From: Oscillospiraceae bacterium
Lineage (GTDB): Bacteria > Bacillota > Clostridia > Oscillospirales > Ruminococcaceae
Assembly: GCA_014799385.1 (NCBI GenBank)
Contig: JAAVIC010000013.1
Span: forward strand, 1 to 64,000
DNA: 64,000 nt
Reading direction: 5' to 3'
Under the pieces are notes generated by a model. That model ran no database searches. It had not been told where the DNA came from and saw only the letters and a list, made by a program, of their open reading frames with translations. This document shows, piece after piece, positions 48,491 through 56,995 of this stretch. Made by a program: the position numbers and the translations under genes. Each line of letters opens with the position of its first letter. The first letter of the stretch is position 1.

Positions 48491-49069
48491 ATGCCGCGGC
48501 CTTTGGCAAATGAACATTACACCTATGCCGATTATTTGGAATGGGACAACGATGAGAGATATGAGCTTATTAACGGAGAAGCTGTTATGATGGCTAGTCC
48601 GACATTTGCTCATCAATTGGTTTCCGCAGAGCTTGTACGACAATTCGGAAACTTTTTATCCGACAAACCATGTCAAGTCCTTCACGCTCCGTTAGACGTT
48701 CGTTTGTTCGAAAAGGACGAGGACAGTGCCGATTACGTTGATACTGTTGTTCAACCTGATTTACTGGTGTTATGCGATAAAAGAAAACGTGACAATCATG
48801 GCATAAAAGGCGCTCCCGATCTCATTATCGAGATATTGTCGCCGTCAAATTTCCGCAATGATTGTCTAGTTAAACTTAATCTCTATCAGCAAGCCGGTGT
48901 GCGTGAATATTGGATAGTTGACCCGGAAGAAAAAACAGTCCATGTATTCCTTCTCAGCGAAGATACCACATATCGTCATTTGAAACCTTACGGACAAAAT
49001 GATACTGTTAAGGTCAACGTCCTTGAAGGATGCTTTATAGAGCTTGATAAAGTATTCTCCGAAATCTGA
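48491..49069 (+). CDS. Uma2-family putative restriction-like endonuclease
   Basis: 192 residues. The Uma2 (DUF820) family has a PD-(D/E)xK nuclease fold: here RYELINGEAVMM, VQPDLLVLC, and PDLIIEILSPSN with a following YWIVDPEEK. Biological role is unknown for the family; copies are scattered in many genomes. GGGAGG precedes the ATG, 33 nt after glgP. Base composition is a little more AT-rich than glgP. It ends at a strong terminator. Confidence 0.93.
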   Translation: MPRPLANEHYTYADYLEWDNDERYELINGEAVMMASPTFAHQLVSAELVRQFGNFLSDKPCQVLHAPLDVRLFEKDEDSADYVDTVVQPDLLVLCDKRKRDNHGIKGAPDLIIEILSPSNFRNDCLVKLNLYQQAGVREYWIVDPEEKTVHVFLLSEDTTYRHLKPYGQNDTVKVNVLEGCFIELDKVFSEI

Positions 49070-49076
49070 CAAATCA

Positions 49077-49111
49077 AACGTCCCGAACGAAAGCGTTTCG
49101 GGACGTTCTTT
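49077..49111 (+). terminator. Terminator after the Uma2 gene
   Basis: AACGTCCCGAA / TTCGGGACGTT followed by CTTTT. Confidence 0.85.
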
Positions 49112-49241
49112 TGCCGATAAAGGCAAAAACTGGTTTATATACAGCACGACCCCCGCCCTCTCCGGCAGGGATTTTTCGTTTTCTGTAATATTTCCACAAA
49201 ACAACCATCAAAAACTTTACTAACTTTGTTTATTTTATACC

Positions 49242-49270
49242 TTGCAAAACATAATACTTTGTGGTAAAAT
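49242..49270 (+). promoter_or_regulatory. Promoter of the leucine-rich-repeat lipoprotein
   Basis: TTGCAA (49242-49247), 17 bp, TAAAAT (49265-49270). Confidence 0.65.
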
Positions 49271-49332
49271 TATATATGACAGGGAGAGATTTATCCCATG
49301 TAAACTATGAATTATTGAAAGGACAAAAGATC

Positions 49333-50190
49333 ATGAAGAAATTTTTAACGTTTTTTGTATGTTTGGCGGCGGTTTTGAGCCTGACTGCGTGTTCGGGCGG
49401 AAATAACGATTCCGATTCCAACTCAAGCACAAGCACACAGACAAGCGAACAATCCACCACACAAAGCGAGCAGTCCACACCCGTCAGCACTCCCGAAAGC
49501 ACTCCGGGAAGCACAAGCGAAGAACCCCCGATAAATGTGCCCACCACTTCCGAATTGGGCTTTGAGGGGTATTACGATGATGACGGTAATATTGTGGTCT
49601 CCAAATATAACGGAAATGATTCGGACGTTGTTATCCCCTCGGAAGTCAACGGACATTCCGTGGTAAAAATTGACGAATGGGCTTTTGAAGAATGCAAAAT
49701 CCTCAAAAGTATAACCATACCCGAAAGCATAACCGAAATTGGCGACTGCGCTTTCAGCGACTGCGAAAATCTTGAGACCGTAAATATCCCGAAAAGCATG
49801 ACAAAAATCGGCGAGTATGCGTTCAGCAACTGCGTAAGCCTCAAAATCGCGGAAATCCCCTCCGGTGTAACCAAAATCGAACACGGCAGCTTTGACGGAT
49901 GTACAAGTCTTACGAGCGTAACCATTTCCGAAGGAGTTGTCGAAATTGGCGAATATGCGTTTCATAATTGCGAAAAGCTCACAAGTGTGAATATTCCCGA
50001 CAGCGTTACGGTAATCGCCGGGGACGCTTTCACCAGCTGCACAAGGCTCACATATGTGAAACTACCCTCCGGATTGACTTCGATCGACGATATGACCTTC
50101 CTTTTCTGCGAGAACATCGAAGTCGAGTACAAGGGCGCGACCTACGATTACGACCATCTTGACGAACTGACTGCGGCAGTGAACGGCTGA
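49333..50190 (+). CDS. BspA-type leucine-rich-repeat lipoprotein
   Basis: 285 residues from ATG 49333, chosen for its signal peptide and GAAAGGA; a longer frame begins at 49261. The lipobox is LTAC at about residue 20, so the mature protein is lipid-anchored to the membrane surface. An S/T/Q-rich linker (~60 residues) precedes five or more LRR_5 repeats of about 23 residues (for example ITIPESITEIGDCAFSDCEN, VNIPDSVTVIAGDAFTSCTR). Such repeats bind host or dietary ligands in gut bacteria; the target here is unknown. Confidence 0.9.
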   Translation: MKKFLTFFVCLAAVLSLTACSGGNNDSDSNSSTSTQTSEQSTTQSEQSTPVSTPESTPGSTSEEPPINVPTTSELGFEGYYDDDGNIVVSKYNGNDSDVVIPSEVNGHSVVKIDEWAFEECKILKSITIPESITEIGDCAFSDCENLETVNIPKSMTKIGEYAFSNCVSLKIAEIPSGVTKIEHGSFDGCTSLTSVTISEGVVEIGEYAFHNCEKLTSVNIPDSVTVIAGDAFTSCTRLTYVKLPSGLTSIDDMTFLFCENIEVEYKGATYDYDHLDELTAAVNG

Positions 50191-50371
50191 CAGCAAAACC
50201 GCTCTTTCGAGAGCGTGTGATATAGAAGTATTGCGGTGTCGAGCGAAAACGCTTGACGCCGCGATTTTCTCCGAAACGGACTAAAAAAGGGGATCGGTTT
50301 TCCCTGCCGGCTCGGCTCTGTTGACTTGACGCAACGGAACAGAACGACAGGATAACCGATTATTCGACAAA

Positions 50372-50407
50372 GAAAAGCCCCTCTTCGAGTTCTCCCGGAG
50401 AGGGGCT
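50372..50407 (-). terminator. Terminator after the ribbon-helix-helix gene
   Basis: AGCCCCTCT / AGAGGGGCT, with TTTTCTTTG on the minus strand. The gap from 50191 also has a weak hairpin (CGCTCTTTCGAGAGCG) after the lipoprotein gene. Confidence 0.75.
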
Positions 50408-50413
50408 GATTTC

Positions 50414-50602
50414 TCACTCAATTTCGCAGTTGTCGAGACCAAATACAAGAATAATGTTGATCAGCTCATTTCGAGAACGGTTTGTGTTTTTGGATAGCTC
50501 ATCAAGGCGTTCGACAACGCTATCCTTTATACGAACAGAAAAAACTTTGTATCCGTCCTCGCCTTTCAAATTGGCTCGCTTGGTAATTTTCAACTTATCC
50601 AC
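50414..50602 (-). CDS. Small ribbon-helix-helix DNA-binding protein
   Basis: 62 residues, GTG start with AGAGGTGATATT upstream. The segment KVFSVRIKDSVVERLDELSKNT followed by NRSRNELINIILVFGL is the beta-alpha-alpha RHH (CopG/Arc) pattern. It is divergent from a SLOG-protein fragment, sharing a promoter region rich in ACATAT/ATATGT half-sites, which suggests autoregulation. It could be an antitoxin-type regulator without a visible toxin. Confidence 0.8.
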   Translation of the reverse strand: MDKLKITKRANLKGEDGYKVFSVRIKDSVVERLDELSKNTNRSRNELINIILVFGLDNCEIE

Positions 50603-50619
50603 AATATCACCTCTAACAT

Positions 50620-50660
50620 ATATTATAACTTGACATTTACATATTGTATATGTTATAATT
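50620..50660. promoter_or_regulatory. Overlapping divergent promoters with palindromic sites
   Basis: Plus: TTGACA (50630-50635), 18 bp, TATAAT (50654-50659). Minus: TATACA (50645-50650), 17 bp, TATAAT (50622-50627). ACATATTGTATATGT (50639-50653) and neighbouring ACATAT/ATATGT half-sites are good candidates for the RHH protein's operator. Confidence 0.6.
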
Positions 50661-50696
50661 TATGTTATAGATATGTTAAAAAGAGGGGGCTATGCT

Positions 50697-50904
50697 ATGA
50701 CAGTGGCTTGTTTTGGGCATAAAGATACTCCAAGCGACATCAAACTGCGCTTAGAGCGAGAGATTGTACGTCTGATAGAGGAAAACGAGGATATAACCAT
50801 TCTTGTCGGAACGCACGGCTCGTTCGATGGAATGGTACAGAAAATGCTGAAAAACCTTGCGCCGCGATATCCGAATATGAATTATCATATCGTTCTCGTG
50901 TATT
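50697..50904 (+). pseudogene. Truncated 5' copy of the SLOG gene
   Basis: The first 208 bp are almost identical to 51305-51512 (about 8 differences, mostly third positions). Then homology stops abruptly after CGTTCTCGTGTATT. The frame runs on to 51080 through sequence that is antisense to the XRE gene, so residues after about 69 are not real homologues. The lost half contains the rest of the Rossmann fold. It still has a promoter and AGAGGGGGC, so a short peptide may be made. Confidence 0.8.
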
Positions 50905-50944
50905 ATATGACAAAAACAACCAATCATCACGATTGGCTGCCTTC

Positions 50945-51190
50945 TCATTCAATTTCTTGGTCGAGATTGTCAAATACTTCTGCGGAGAAAAACTCGCCAA
51001 GGGACATATCCAAACCGTCACACAAAATTTTTATTGTAGTGATTGATACTTGTCCGCGCCGCTCATCAAATAAACTGTAAACGGTTGAGGGAGTAATACC
51101 CGAAATGTTTGCTAATTCGTTAGGCTTTATGTTTCTCTCGGCGCATATATCTCTAAACCGTGCCACAACCGCGTTTTTCACTTTAGACAT
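50945..51190 (-). CDS. XRE/Cro-type helix-turn-helix regulator
   Basis: 81 residues. The HTH is clear (ELANISGITPSTVYSLFDERRGQVSITTIKILCDGL), with a short acidic tail (FFSAEVFDNLDQEIE). It sits between the truncated and the intact SLOG gene and reads the opposite way, sharing its upstream region with the intact copy. An inverted repeat in that region (51206-51224) is a likely operator. It lacks a ligand domain. Confidence 0.9.
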   Translation of the reverse strand: MSKVKNAVVARFRDICAERNIKPNELANISGITPSTVYSLFDERRGQVSITTIKILCDGLDMSLGEFFSAEVFDNLDQEIE

Positions 51191-51205
51191 TCCCTCACCC
51201 CACTC

Positions 51206-51224
51206 AATTAAGTATAACTTAATT
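51206..51224. promoter_or_regulatory. Candidate operator of the XRE regulator
   Basis: AATTAAGT / ACTTAATT with a 3-bp spacer, 15 bp upstream of the XRE ATG and overlapping a TATAAT on the minus strand (51222-51227). Confidence 0.55.
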
Positions 51225-51256
51225 ATAATATTTTATTCGCGTCCGCGTATACGCAC

Positions 51257-51285
51257 TTGCGTAATTTGAAAAATGATGTTATACT
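51257..51285 (+). promoter_or_regulatory. Promoter of the intact SLOG gene
   Basis: TTGCGT (51257-51262), 17 bp, TATACT (51280-51285), then GAGGTGA before the ATG. Confidence 0.55.
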
Positions 51286-51304
51286 ATTGTTGAGGTGATG
51301 TTTT

Positions 51305-51730
51305 ATGACAGTGGCTTGTTTTGGGCATAAAGATACTCCAAGCGACATCAAACCGCGCTTAGAGCAAGAGATTGTACATCTGATAGAGGAAAATGAAGAT
51401 ATAACAATTCTTGTCGGAACGCACGGCTCGTTCGATGGAATGGTACAGAAAATGCTGAAAAACCTTGCGCCGCGATATCCGAATATGAATTATCATATCG
51501 TTCTCGCGTATTTACCGGTCAAAAGGGAAGAAAATAACTTTGAGGGGCTGCCGACAATGCTCCCCGAGGGCATTGAGAATGTGCCTAAAAAGTTAGCTAT
51601 CAGCTATCGGAATGACTTTATGGTCAGGGAATGTGATGCCGTTATCTGCTATATCACGCACGATTGGGGCGGGGCGGCACGATTTGTTGAAAAAGCGCGA
51701 CGGCAAGGAAAGCGTATCATTAACCTATAG
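51305..51730 (+). CDS. SLOG-like Rossmann-fold protein
   Basis: 141 residues. ACFGHKDTP at the start and ITILVGTHGSFDGMVQKML look like a SLOG/DprA-related nucleotide-ligand fold; YRNDFMVRECDAVICYITHDWGGAARFVEKA is the second conserved half. SLOG proteins bind nucleotide-derived ligands in stress and defence settings; this type also occurs as stand-alone proteins of unknown role. GAGGTGATG precedes the ATG. Its first half is duplicated upstream at 50697-50904. Confidence 0.8.
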   Translation: MTVACFGHKDTPSDIKPRLEQEIVHLIEENEDITILVGTHGSFDGMVQKMLKNLAPRYPNMNYHIVLAYLPVKREENNFEGLPTMLPEGIENVPKKLAISYRNDFMVRECDAVICYITHDWGGAARFVEKARRQGKRIINL

Positions 51731-51758
51731 CAAACGACAAAAATATTTGTCGTTTGCT
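51729..51758 (+). terminator. Hairpin after the SLOG gene
   Basis: AGCAAACGACAAA / TTTGTCGTTTGCT with loop AATA. It overlaps the stop codon. It has no T run, so termination may be weak. Confidence 0.5.
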
Positions 51759-51840
51759 AAGCTTGTAGAAAAAGTAAGCAATTCAGTGTGGGGACAACTG
51801 ATACACCCCAGCCAAAGGGACGGTTTTTTGGATTCCGTTA

Positions 51841-51869
51841 TTGACAAATTCCCCCCGATATGTTATAAT
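51841..51869 (+). promoter_or_regulatory. Promoter of the GH13 enzyme
   Basis: TTGACA (51841-51846), 17 bp, TATAAT (51864-51869). Confidence 0.85.
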
Positions 51870-51928
51870 GTAATCACCGTTGGAAAATGATTCCGGCGAG
51901 GAAATTCAATATTCGGGAGAGATTTATT

Positions 51929-53248
51929 ATGAAATGGTATGAAAACGCAGTATTTTATCACATTTATCCGTTGGGTTATATGGGCTGTCCGTTACGGAAT
52001 GACGGAACAAGCGAGCCTTCCCATAAGATTCTCAAGGTGATTGACGATATTCCGCATATCAAGGAACTGGGCTGTAACGCGATTTACTTCGGACCGGTTT
52101 TCGAGAGCGTTGCGCACGGCTATGACACAATCGACTACACGACAATCGACCGCCGTCTCGGCACAAACGAGGACTTCAAAAAGGTCTGCGAAGCGCTGCA
52201 CGAAAACGGTATCCGCGTGATTCTGGACGGTGTGTTCAACCACGTTGGACGCGATTTCACACACTTTATGGACGTTCGCCAAAACAAGCTCGGCAGCTCC
52301 AAAAAGGACTGGTTCCACGTTCGCGAGGGCAACTCCAACTACAATGACGGCTTTTACTATGAGGGCTGGGAGGGGCATTATGACCTTGTAAAGCTCAACC
52401 TCTACAATCCCGAGGTAAAGCGGTATATTTTCGAATGCGTTTCGGGCTGGAGAAACGAATTTGGTATTGACGGTCTGCGTCTTGACGTAGCATACTGTCT
52501 TGAGCCGAACTTCCTTAAAGAGCTTCACAACCACTGCAAGGGAATTTCGGACGACTTCTTCCTGTTGGGTGAAACGCTCCACGGCGATTATAATCAGTGG
52601 TGCAACGGCGAAATGCTGGATTCCGTGACGAATTATGAGTGCTATAAGGGCTTGTTCTCCAGCTTCAACGATATGAATATGTTCGAGATCGCGCACTCCA
52701 TTAACCGTCAGTTTGGCAGCGAGAACTGGTGCATTTATCGTGGAAAGCACTTGTATACATTCGTGGACAACCACGACGTATCCCGCGTGGCAACGATCCT
52801 CAAAACCAAGGAGCACTTGCCGCTGATTTACACGCTGATGTTTATGATGCCGGGCATTCCCGCAGTGTATTACGGAAGCGAGTTCGGCGTATTGGCTGAT
52901 AAGAAGGACGGCGACCCTGGTCTGCGTGTGGAGTTTGACCTTGAGAAGATGAAGTCCGAGGGACTGAACGACCTCACCGCTCATATCGGTAAGCTCGCTG
53001 AAATCGAAAAGAACCACCCCGCCGCTGCCGAGGGCGATTACAAGCAGGTTCAGCTTACCAACCGCCAGTACGCGTTCTCCAGAAGTACGGGCGAGGAAAC
53101 GCTGATTGCCGTGATAAACGCGGACGGCGCGCCGTTTACGTTCAATCTTAACCGCGGCGGACAGGCGGAGAACCTACTCACGGGCGAGAAACAGGAGCTT
53201 GGCGGACTGACTCTGCCGGCATTTACGAGCGCGGTGTTTAAGGTTTAA
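51929..53248 (+). CDS. Alpha-amylase family (GH13) enzyme, cytoplasmic
   Basis: 439 residues from ATG 51929. No signal peptide, so it acts inside the cell. GH13 residues are intact: nucleophile in DGLRLDVAYC, acid/base in LLGETLHGD, and the third carboxylate in TFVDNHDVSRV. It is small, with no N-terminal CBM. The family includes maltogenic amylases, cyclomaltodextrinases and sucrose phosphorylase-like enzymes; I cannot choose. It probably trims malto-oligosaccharides from glycogen or uptake. It has its own promoter. Confidence 0.92.
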   Translation: MKWYENAVFYHIYPLGYMGCPLRNDGTSEPSHKILKVIDDIPHIKELGCNAIYFGPVFESVAHGYDTIDYTTIDRRLGTNEDFKKVCEALHENGIRVILDGVFNHVGRDFTHFMDVRQNKLGSSKKDWFHVREGNSNYNDGFYYEGWEGHYDLVKLNLYNPEVKRYIFECVSGWRNEFGIDGLRLDVAYCLEPNFLKELHNHCKGISDDFFLLGETLHGDYNQWCNGEMLDSVTNYECYKGLFSSFNDMNMFEIAHSINRQFGSENWCIYRGKHLYTFVDNHDVSRVATILKTKEHLPLIYTLMFMMPGIPAVYYGSEFGVLADKKDGDPGLRVEFDLEKMKSEGLNDLTAHIGKLAEIEKNHPAAAEGDYKQVQLTNRQYAFSRSTGEETLIAVINADGAPFTFNLNRGGQAENLLTGEKQELGGLTLPAFTSAVFKV

Positions 53249-53283
53249 TCGAAGGCGGTACCAAGGAAAGGGCGGTGATTATC

Positions 53284-53706
53284 GTGACAGTAATTCTGCT
53301 TGGTTTTTTCGGCAGCATTCTTACATTATGCGTTATGGCTGTCGAGGTGGGAATCATCGCGCTTGTCGGAGATGACTACGGAGCTGCGGCGGCAGTGCTT
53401 GCCGCTGTAATCCCCGTGGTATGCCACATTGCTGTGTCCGCCTTAGTGTATAATCGTTTTAGAAAAAATCATGGGCTTTCCGCGCTGAAGTTCGTTATGC
53501 TTAACGCGCTGTTCCCCTTCATCATCGGCGCGTTGGGTTATTTGGTATTTGATACGATACGCAGATTTAACGGCTATGGTTGGGATGGTCTTATGGAAGA
53601 GTTTTTGTCACTTTGCGCGGTCGGATACTCGTTGGTGTATGCCGCCTTTCTTTCGGCTGTACTTGGGATAAGGATTGCAATTGGCAAGAAAAAGGAACAA
53701 CAATAA
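53284..53706 (+). CDS. Four-helix membrane protein of unknown function
   Basis: 140 residues from GTG 53284 (GGTGAT upstream); an in-frame GTG at 53275 is possible. Four hydrophobic helices are visible (VILLGFFGSILTLCVM, VLAAVIPVVCHIAVSALV, LNALFPFIIGALGYLVF, VYAAFLSAVLGIRIAI) and a basic tail. It resembles the next gene in size and layout, suggesting an old tandem duplication. No known family. Confidence 0.7.
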   Translation: MTVILLGFFGSILTLCVMAVEVGIIALVGDDYGAAAAVLAAVIPVVCHIAVSALVYNRFRKNHGLSALKFVMLNALFPFIIGALGYLVFDTIRRFNGYGWDGLMEEFLSLCAVGYSLVYAAFLSAVLGIRIAIGKKKEQQ

Positions 53707-53752
53707 ATCCGGTAAAAGACAATCATAACAAAGTTGACGAAAGGAGCAGCTC

Positions 53753-54193
53753 ATGAAAGAACCGCTCGCGGTAACGCTTCTGCTAATACTGGGCGCTGTT
53801 GTGAATTTAATCGCCGCGTTTTGCTGCGCGGCTTTGATGGCATGGACAGACTTAAGCGGAGCAGTGAAGTTCACTGTTATTATTGCGGTGTTTGTGCTGA
53901 ATATCGCGGTTTTGACGCGTGCGCGCAAGCGGTTTTATTGGGAATACGCACTCTCCGCGCCGAAATTTGTGCTGCTTGGCACAGCACCCTCCGTTTTGCT
54001 TTCCCTCGCGGGATTCGTGGTCGTTGATGTGATGACGAGCTTCGGGGCTTTCGGTGCGCCGCCCTCGGGAGCGTTTGATTTCAGAGGTCTGGACGAGTTT
54101 GCGTTTGCGGCGTATATAACGTTTTATGTTGTGTCCGTTGCGGTTGGGCTGTCCGTGACTTTGGGAATATCACACGTCCTTAACCGACAATAA
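53753..54193 (+). CDS. Four-helix membrane protein of unknown function
   Basis: 146 residues. Helices at about 8-30, 37-56, 74-97 and 122-142; loop with RARKRFYWEYALSAPKFVLLG resembling NRFRKNHGLSALKFVMLN of the preceding gene. AAAGGAG precedes the ATG. It lies 46 nt after its likely paralogue and 28 nt before dprA. Unknown role. Confidence 0.7.
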   Translation: MKEPLAVTLLLILGAVVNLIAAFCCAALMAWTDLSGAVKFTVIIAVFVLNIAVLTRARKRFYWEYALSAPKFVLLGTAPSVLLSLAGFVVVDVMTSFGAFGAPPSGAFDFRGLDEFAFAAYITFYVVSVAVGLSVTLGISHVLNRQ

Positions 54194-54221
54194 CTGTCAA
54201 CTTTCAAAAGGGGGGATTCTC

Positions 54222-55424
54222 GTGGCAAAAAGCTCCGTGGAGGTCTGGCTGTGGCTGCTGATGGTTATGCAGCCGTTCAATTCCAAAACGAACTACATTC
54301 TGTCGCAGTGCGGAAATGACGCAACTCGGGCTTGCCGTGATATTCGCGACGGGAGATTTCCGTTTCTGAGCGACGGCGAAAAGCGGCGCGCCGCCGAGGT
54401 GCGCAACGGCGCGGTTTACGAGATTATGCGGACGTGCGCGGAACATAATGTCCGTATAATCACCCTCGATGACGATGAATATCCCGTGCTGCTGAAATGC
54501 ACCGAAAAGCCGCCCGTAGTGTTGTTTGTCGCGGGGAGTCTTGCGGGGCTGAACGACAGACTGTCTATTGCGGCAGTGGGAGCGCGAGAGGTGACGGATT
54601 ACAGCGTAAAAGCCGCGAATTACCTTTGCGGACCGCTTGCCCGCGCCGGAGCGGCTATCGTCAGCGGATTGGCGGTCGGCTCGGATACAGCCGCTCACCG
54701 CGCTTGTCTTAACGCAGGCGGAAGAACTATCGGTGTTGCGGGCTGCGGAATACTCGTGAATTACCCCAAGGAGAGCGCGGGGTTAAAGCGCGAGATCGTG
54801 GAAAGCGGCGGCGCGATAATCAGCGAGCTTATGCCCACCGCGCGGAGCTTTGGCGCGTACTTCCACGAGCGGAATCGAATCATTTCGGGGCTTGCCAACG
54901 GCACACTGGTGATTCAGGCGGCGGAGAGCAGCGGTTCTCTCTTGACGGCTTCGCACGCGATTCGTCAGGAACGCGCTCTGTTCGCCGTTCCGCCGCACGA
55001 CATCAGCTCTCCCGTTTATCGCGGAAACGCGAATCTTATCCGCGAGGGCGCGTTATCCGCCGCCGACCCGCGCGACATCACTGATTGGTTCAGAAAGCAC
55101 TCCATTGATGACGAGGAGCTGCTGCGCAAGGTCGCGGAGCTAACCGCCAAAATCGCCGCCAAAAAGCAGCCCGTTCCGCGTAAGAAAAAGAATCCCGAAA
55201 AGTCCTCAGAGGAGAATGATTCCGTTGTGGACGAAACGGTTCTTGAATCGCTTTCGGAGAGCGAGGCGGCTTTGTTAAAGCTGATTTCCGCCGCTCCCGC
55301 AGACAGTGATACGCTGATGGACAAGTCGGATATGGACTTCGGCGAACTTTCCGAGGCACTTACCAATCTTGAGATTGACGGTTGCATTACACGTACTCCC
55401 GAGGGGTTGTACGCGAGAGCATAA
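54222..55424 (+). CDS. dprA: DNA-processing protein DprA (Smf)
   Basis: 400 residues, GTG start with GGGGGG upstream. DprA loads RecA on incoming single-stranded DNA during transformation; many non-competent bacteria also keep it. The Rossmann core has VSGLAVGSDTAAHRACLNAGGRTIGVAGCG and ISEL...ERNRIISGLANGTLVIQA. A charged linker (KKQPVPRKKKNPEKSSEEND) leads to a C-terminal winged helix (LSEALTNLEIDGCITRTPEGLY). It ends at a strong terminator. With type IV pilus genes nearby, natural competence is possible but ComEC/ComEA are not in the window. Confidence 0.95.
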   Translation: MAKSSVEVWLWLLMVMQPFNSKTNYILSQCGNDATRACRDIRDGRFPFLSDGEKRRAAEVRNGAVYEIMRTCAEHNVRIITLDDDEYPVLLKCTEKPPVVLFVAGSLAGLNDRLSIAAVGAREVTDYSVKAANYLCGPLARAGAAIVSGLAVGSDTAAHRACLNAGGRTIGVAGCGILVNYPKESAGLKREIVESGGAIISELMPTARSFGAYFHERNRIISGLANGTLVIQAAESSGSLLTASHAIRQERALFAVPPHDISSPVYRGNANLIREGALSAADPRDITDWFRKHSIDDEELLRKVAELTAKIAAKKQPVPRKKKNPEKSSEENDSVVDETVLESLSESEAALLKLISAAPADSDTLMDKSDMDFGELSEALTNLEIDGCITRTPEGLYARA

Positions 55425-55460
55425 AAAATCCGCGGTACGTTTTGTACCGCGGGATTTTTT
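55424..55460 (+). terminator. Terminator after dprA
   Basis: CCGCGGTAC / GTACCGCGG with loop GTTTT, flanked by AAAAAATC and GATTTTTT. Confidence 0.88.
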
Positions 55461-55483
55461 CGCCAAAAAATTACCAAACCCAC

Positions 55484-55512
55484 TTGCATTTTCCGAAAAA
55501 GTGTGTTATAAT
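55484..55512 (+). promoter_or_regulatory. Promoter of the DUF1851-like gene
   Basis: TTGCAT (55484-55489), 17 bp, TATAAT (55507-55512). The stretch TTGCATTTTCC-AAAAAGT is shared with the pyrE promoter. Confidence 0.8.
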
Positions 55513-55564
55513 GAAAACACATAAACATTCACTTTTTATGGATTATTTGAAGGAGGACACACTA

Positions 55565-56146
55565 ATGGACGAAAATGCAGCAGAGCTGTTCAAGAACAGC
55601 ATAAAACACGCAGATGTTCCCGAGGAGATTATCGAAAAGTATCGGGGCAAGGTGTCGGACGACATCATTTCCCTGTGGAGAGAATACGGCTTTTGTACCA
55701 CCGAGGACGGATATTACAAGCTGGTGAATCCGGACGATTATATTGACATTATCGGCGAAATTTACGGTGGCGAACATGATAATGTTGCGGTTACTGATGA
55801 GGCGGCGGTTGTATTCGCAACAGGCATGGCTGATGTTATATTATACGATAATGATGGGTTCTTTATTTATGTTAATGTCAGACATGAAAAGTGCGGTGCA
55901 ATAGGCAAAAATTTTACGGTGACGATGAGAAGAATGAGAACTGCGGATTTCAGGCACACGGTATTGTCGTGGGAGCCGTATGAGGACGCTGTGAAAAAGC
56001 TGGGCACTCCCGCGTATGATGAGTGCTTTGCATATGAGCCGTTGTTAAGTCTTGGCGGGGCGGAAAAGGTCGAAAATCTCCGCAAGGTTAATCTCATGGT
56101 TCATCTTGATATTGTCAGCCAAATGCAAGACCCTGCTGAGTGGTGA
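55565..56146 (+). CDS. GAD-like / DUF1851 domain protein
   Basis: 193 residues from ATG 55565 (AAGGAGG upstream). The first part (PEEIIEKYRGKVSDDIISLWREYGFCTTEDGYYKLVNP, spanning residues ~20-57) is the GAD-like domain, and the second half (GGAEKVENLRKVNLMVHLDIVSQM) the DUF1851 part seen in immunity proteins of type VI effector Tdi1. In Firmicutes such proteins are usually orphan genes of unknown function. It is alone, with its own promoter. A weak hairpin (CCCCGC/GCGGGG, 56164-56186) follows. Confidence 0.8.
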   Translation: MDENAAELFKNSIKHADVPEEIIEKYRGKVSDDIISLWREYGFCTTEDGYYKLVNPDDYIDIIGEIYGGEHDNVAVTDEAAVVFATGMADVILYDNDGFFIYVNVRHEKCGAIGKNFTVTMRRMRTADFRHTVLSWEPYEDAVKKLGTPAYDECFAYEPLLSLGGAEKVENLRKVNLMVHLDIVSQMQDPAEW

Positions 56147-56224
56147 TAAATCGAATATTTAACCCCCGCTTCATGATGAGGCGGGGATTATTTGCTCTTC
56201 TCCAAAAAACAGCATAAAAAACCC

Positions 56225-56253
56225 TTGCATTTTCCAAAAAAGTATGTTATAAT
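56225..56253 (+). promoter_or_regulatory. Promoter of pyrE
   Basis: TTGCAT (56225-56230), 17 bp, TATAAT (56248-56253), nearly identical to the promoter at 55484-55512. Confidence 0.8.
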
Positions 56254-56286
56254 AAAAGAGAGTAGATTAAAGCGGGGGGAATGCTT

Positions 56287-56940
56287 ATGACATACAAAGA
56301 GAGTTTCATAAAGTTTATGGTGGACAGCGGTGTGCTGAAATTCGGCGAGTTCACGCTGAAAAGCGGCAGAATCGCTCCGTATTTCATCAACTGCGGCAAC
56401 TACAAGACAGGAGCGCAGTTGGCGCGGCTCGGCGAATATTACGCGGAGTGCATAAATGAACACAGACTGAAACCCGATACGCTGTTCGGACCTGCGTATA
56501 AGGGAATCCCGCTGTCAGTGGCGGCTTGCACCGCGCTGTTCAATAAGTTCGGTGTGGACTGCAACTACTGCTTTGACCGTAAGGAAGTCAAAGACCACGG
56601 CGAGGGCGGAATGTTCGTTGGAAAAACCCTTGAGGACGGCGAAAAGGTGGTTATCATCGAGGACGTTATGACCAGCGGAAAGGCTCTTCGCGAGGTTCTG
56701 CCCAAGCTCCAAGGCGCGGCGAAAATCGACATCGAGGGTATGATCATCACCGTTGACCGCGCAGAAAAGGGGCTTGAATCCGACAAGTCCGCCGTGCAAG
56801 AGGTGTATGATGAGTTCGGCGTAAAGGTGTATTCCATCGTGAATATCGAGGATATTATCGCGGCACTCGAAAACGGAATTATCCCCGGCGCGGAATATGT
56901 CGGCAAAATGAAAGAATACCGCGAAAAATATGGCGCATAG
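56287..56940 (+). CDS. pyrE: Orotate phosphoribosyltransferase
   Basis: 217 residues from ATG 56287 (GGGGGGA at good spacing; an ATG two codons earlier is too close to it). It joins orotate and PRPP to make OMP in pyrimidine synthesis. The PRPP-binding motif VVIIEDVMTSGKAL, the FGPAYKGIPLSVA loop and DRKEVKDHGEGG flexible loop are intact. It is isolated from other pyr genes. Confidence 0.96.
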   Translation: MTYKESFIKFMVDSGVLKFGEFTLKSGRIAPYFINCGNYKTGAQLARLGEYYAECINEHRLKPDTLFGPAYKGIPLSVAACTALFNKFGVDCNYCFDRKEVKDHGEGGMFVGKTLEDGEKVVIIEDVMTSGKALREVLPKLQGAAKIDIEGMIITVDRAEKGLESDKSAVQEVYDEFGVKVYSIVNIEDIIAALENGIIPGAEYVGKMKEYREKYGA

Positions 56941-56995
56941 CAACAGCGAAAGGATTTTGGGCGTTATGACTAAAGGCAAGTGTTCGGTGATTCGT

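Noticed and set aside
50673-51080. 135-residue protein in place of the SLOG fragment
   Set aside because: Only the first ~69 codons are homologous to the intact gene; the rest is antisense to the XRE gene.
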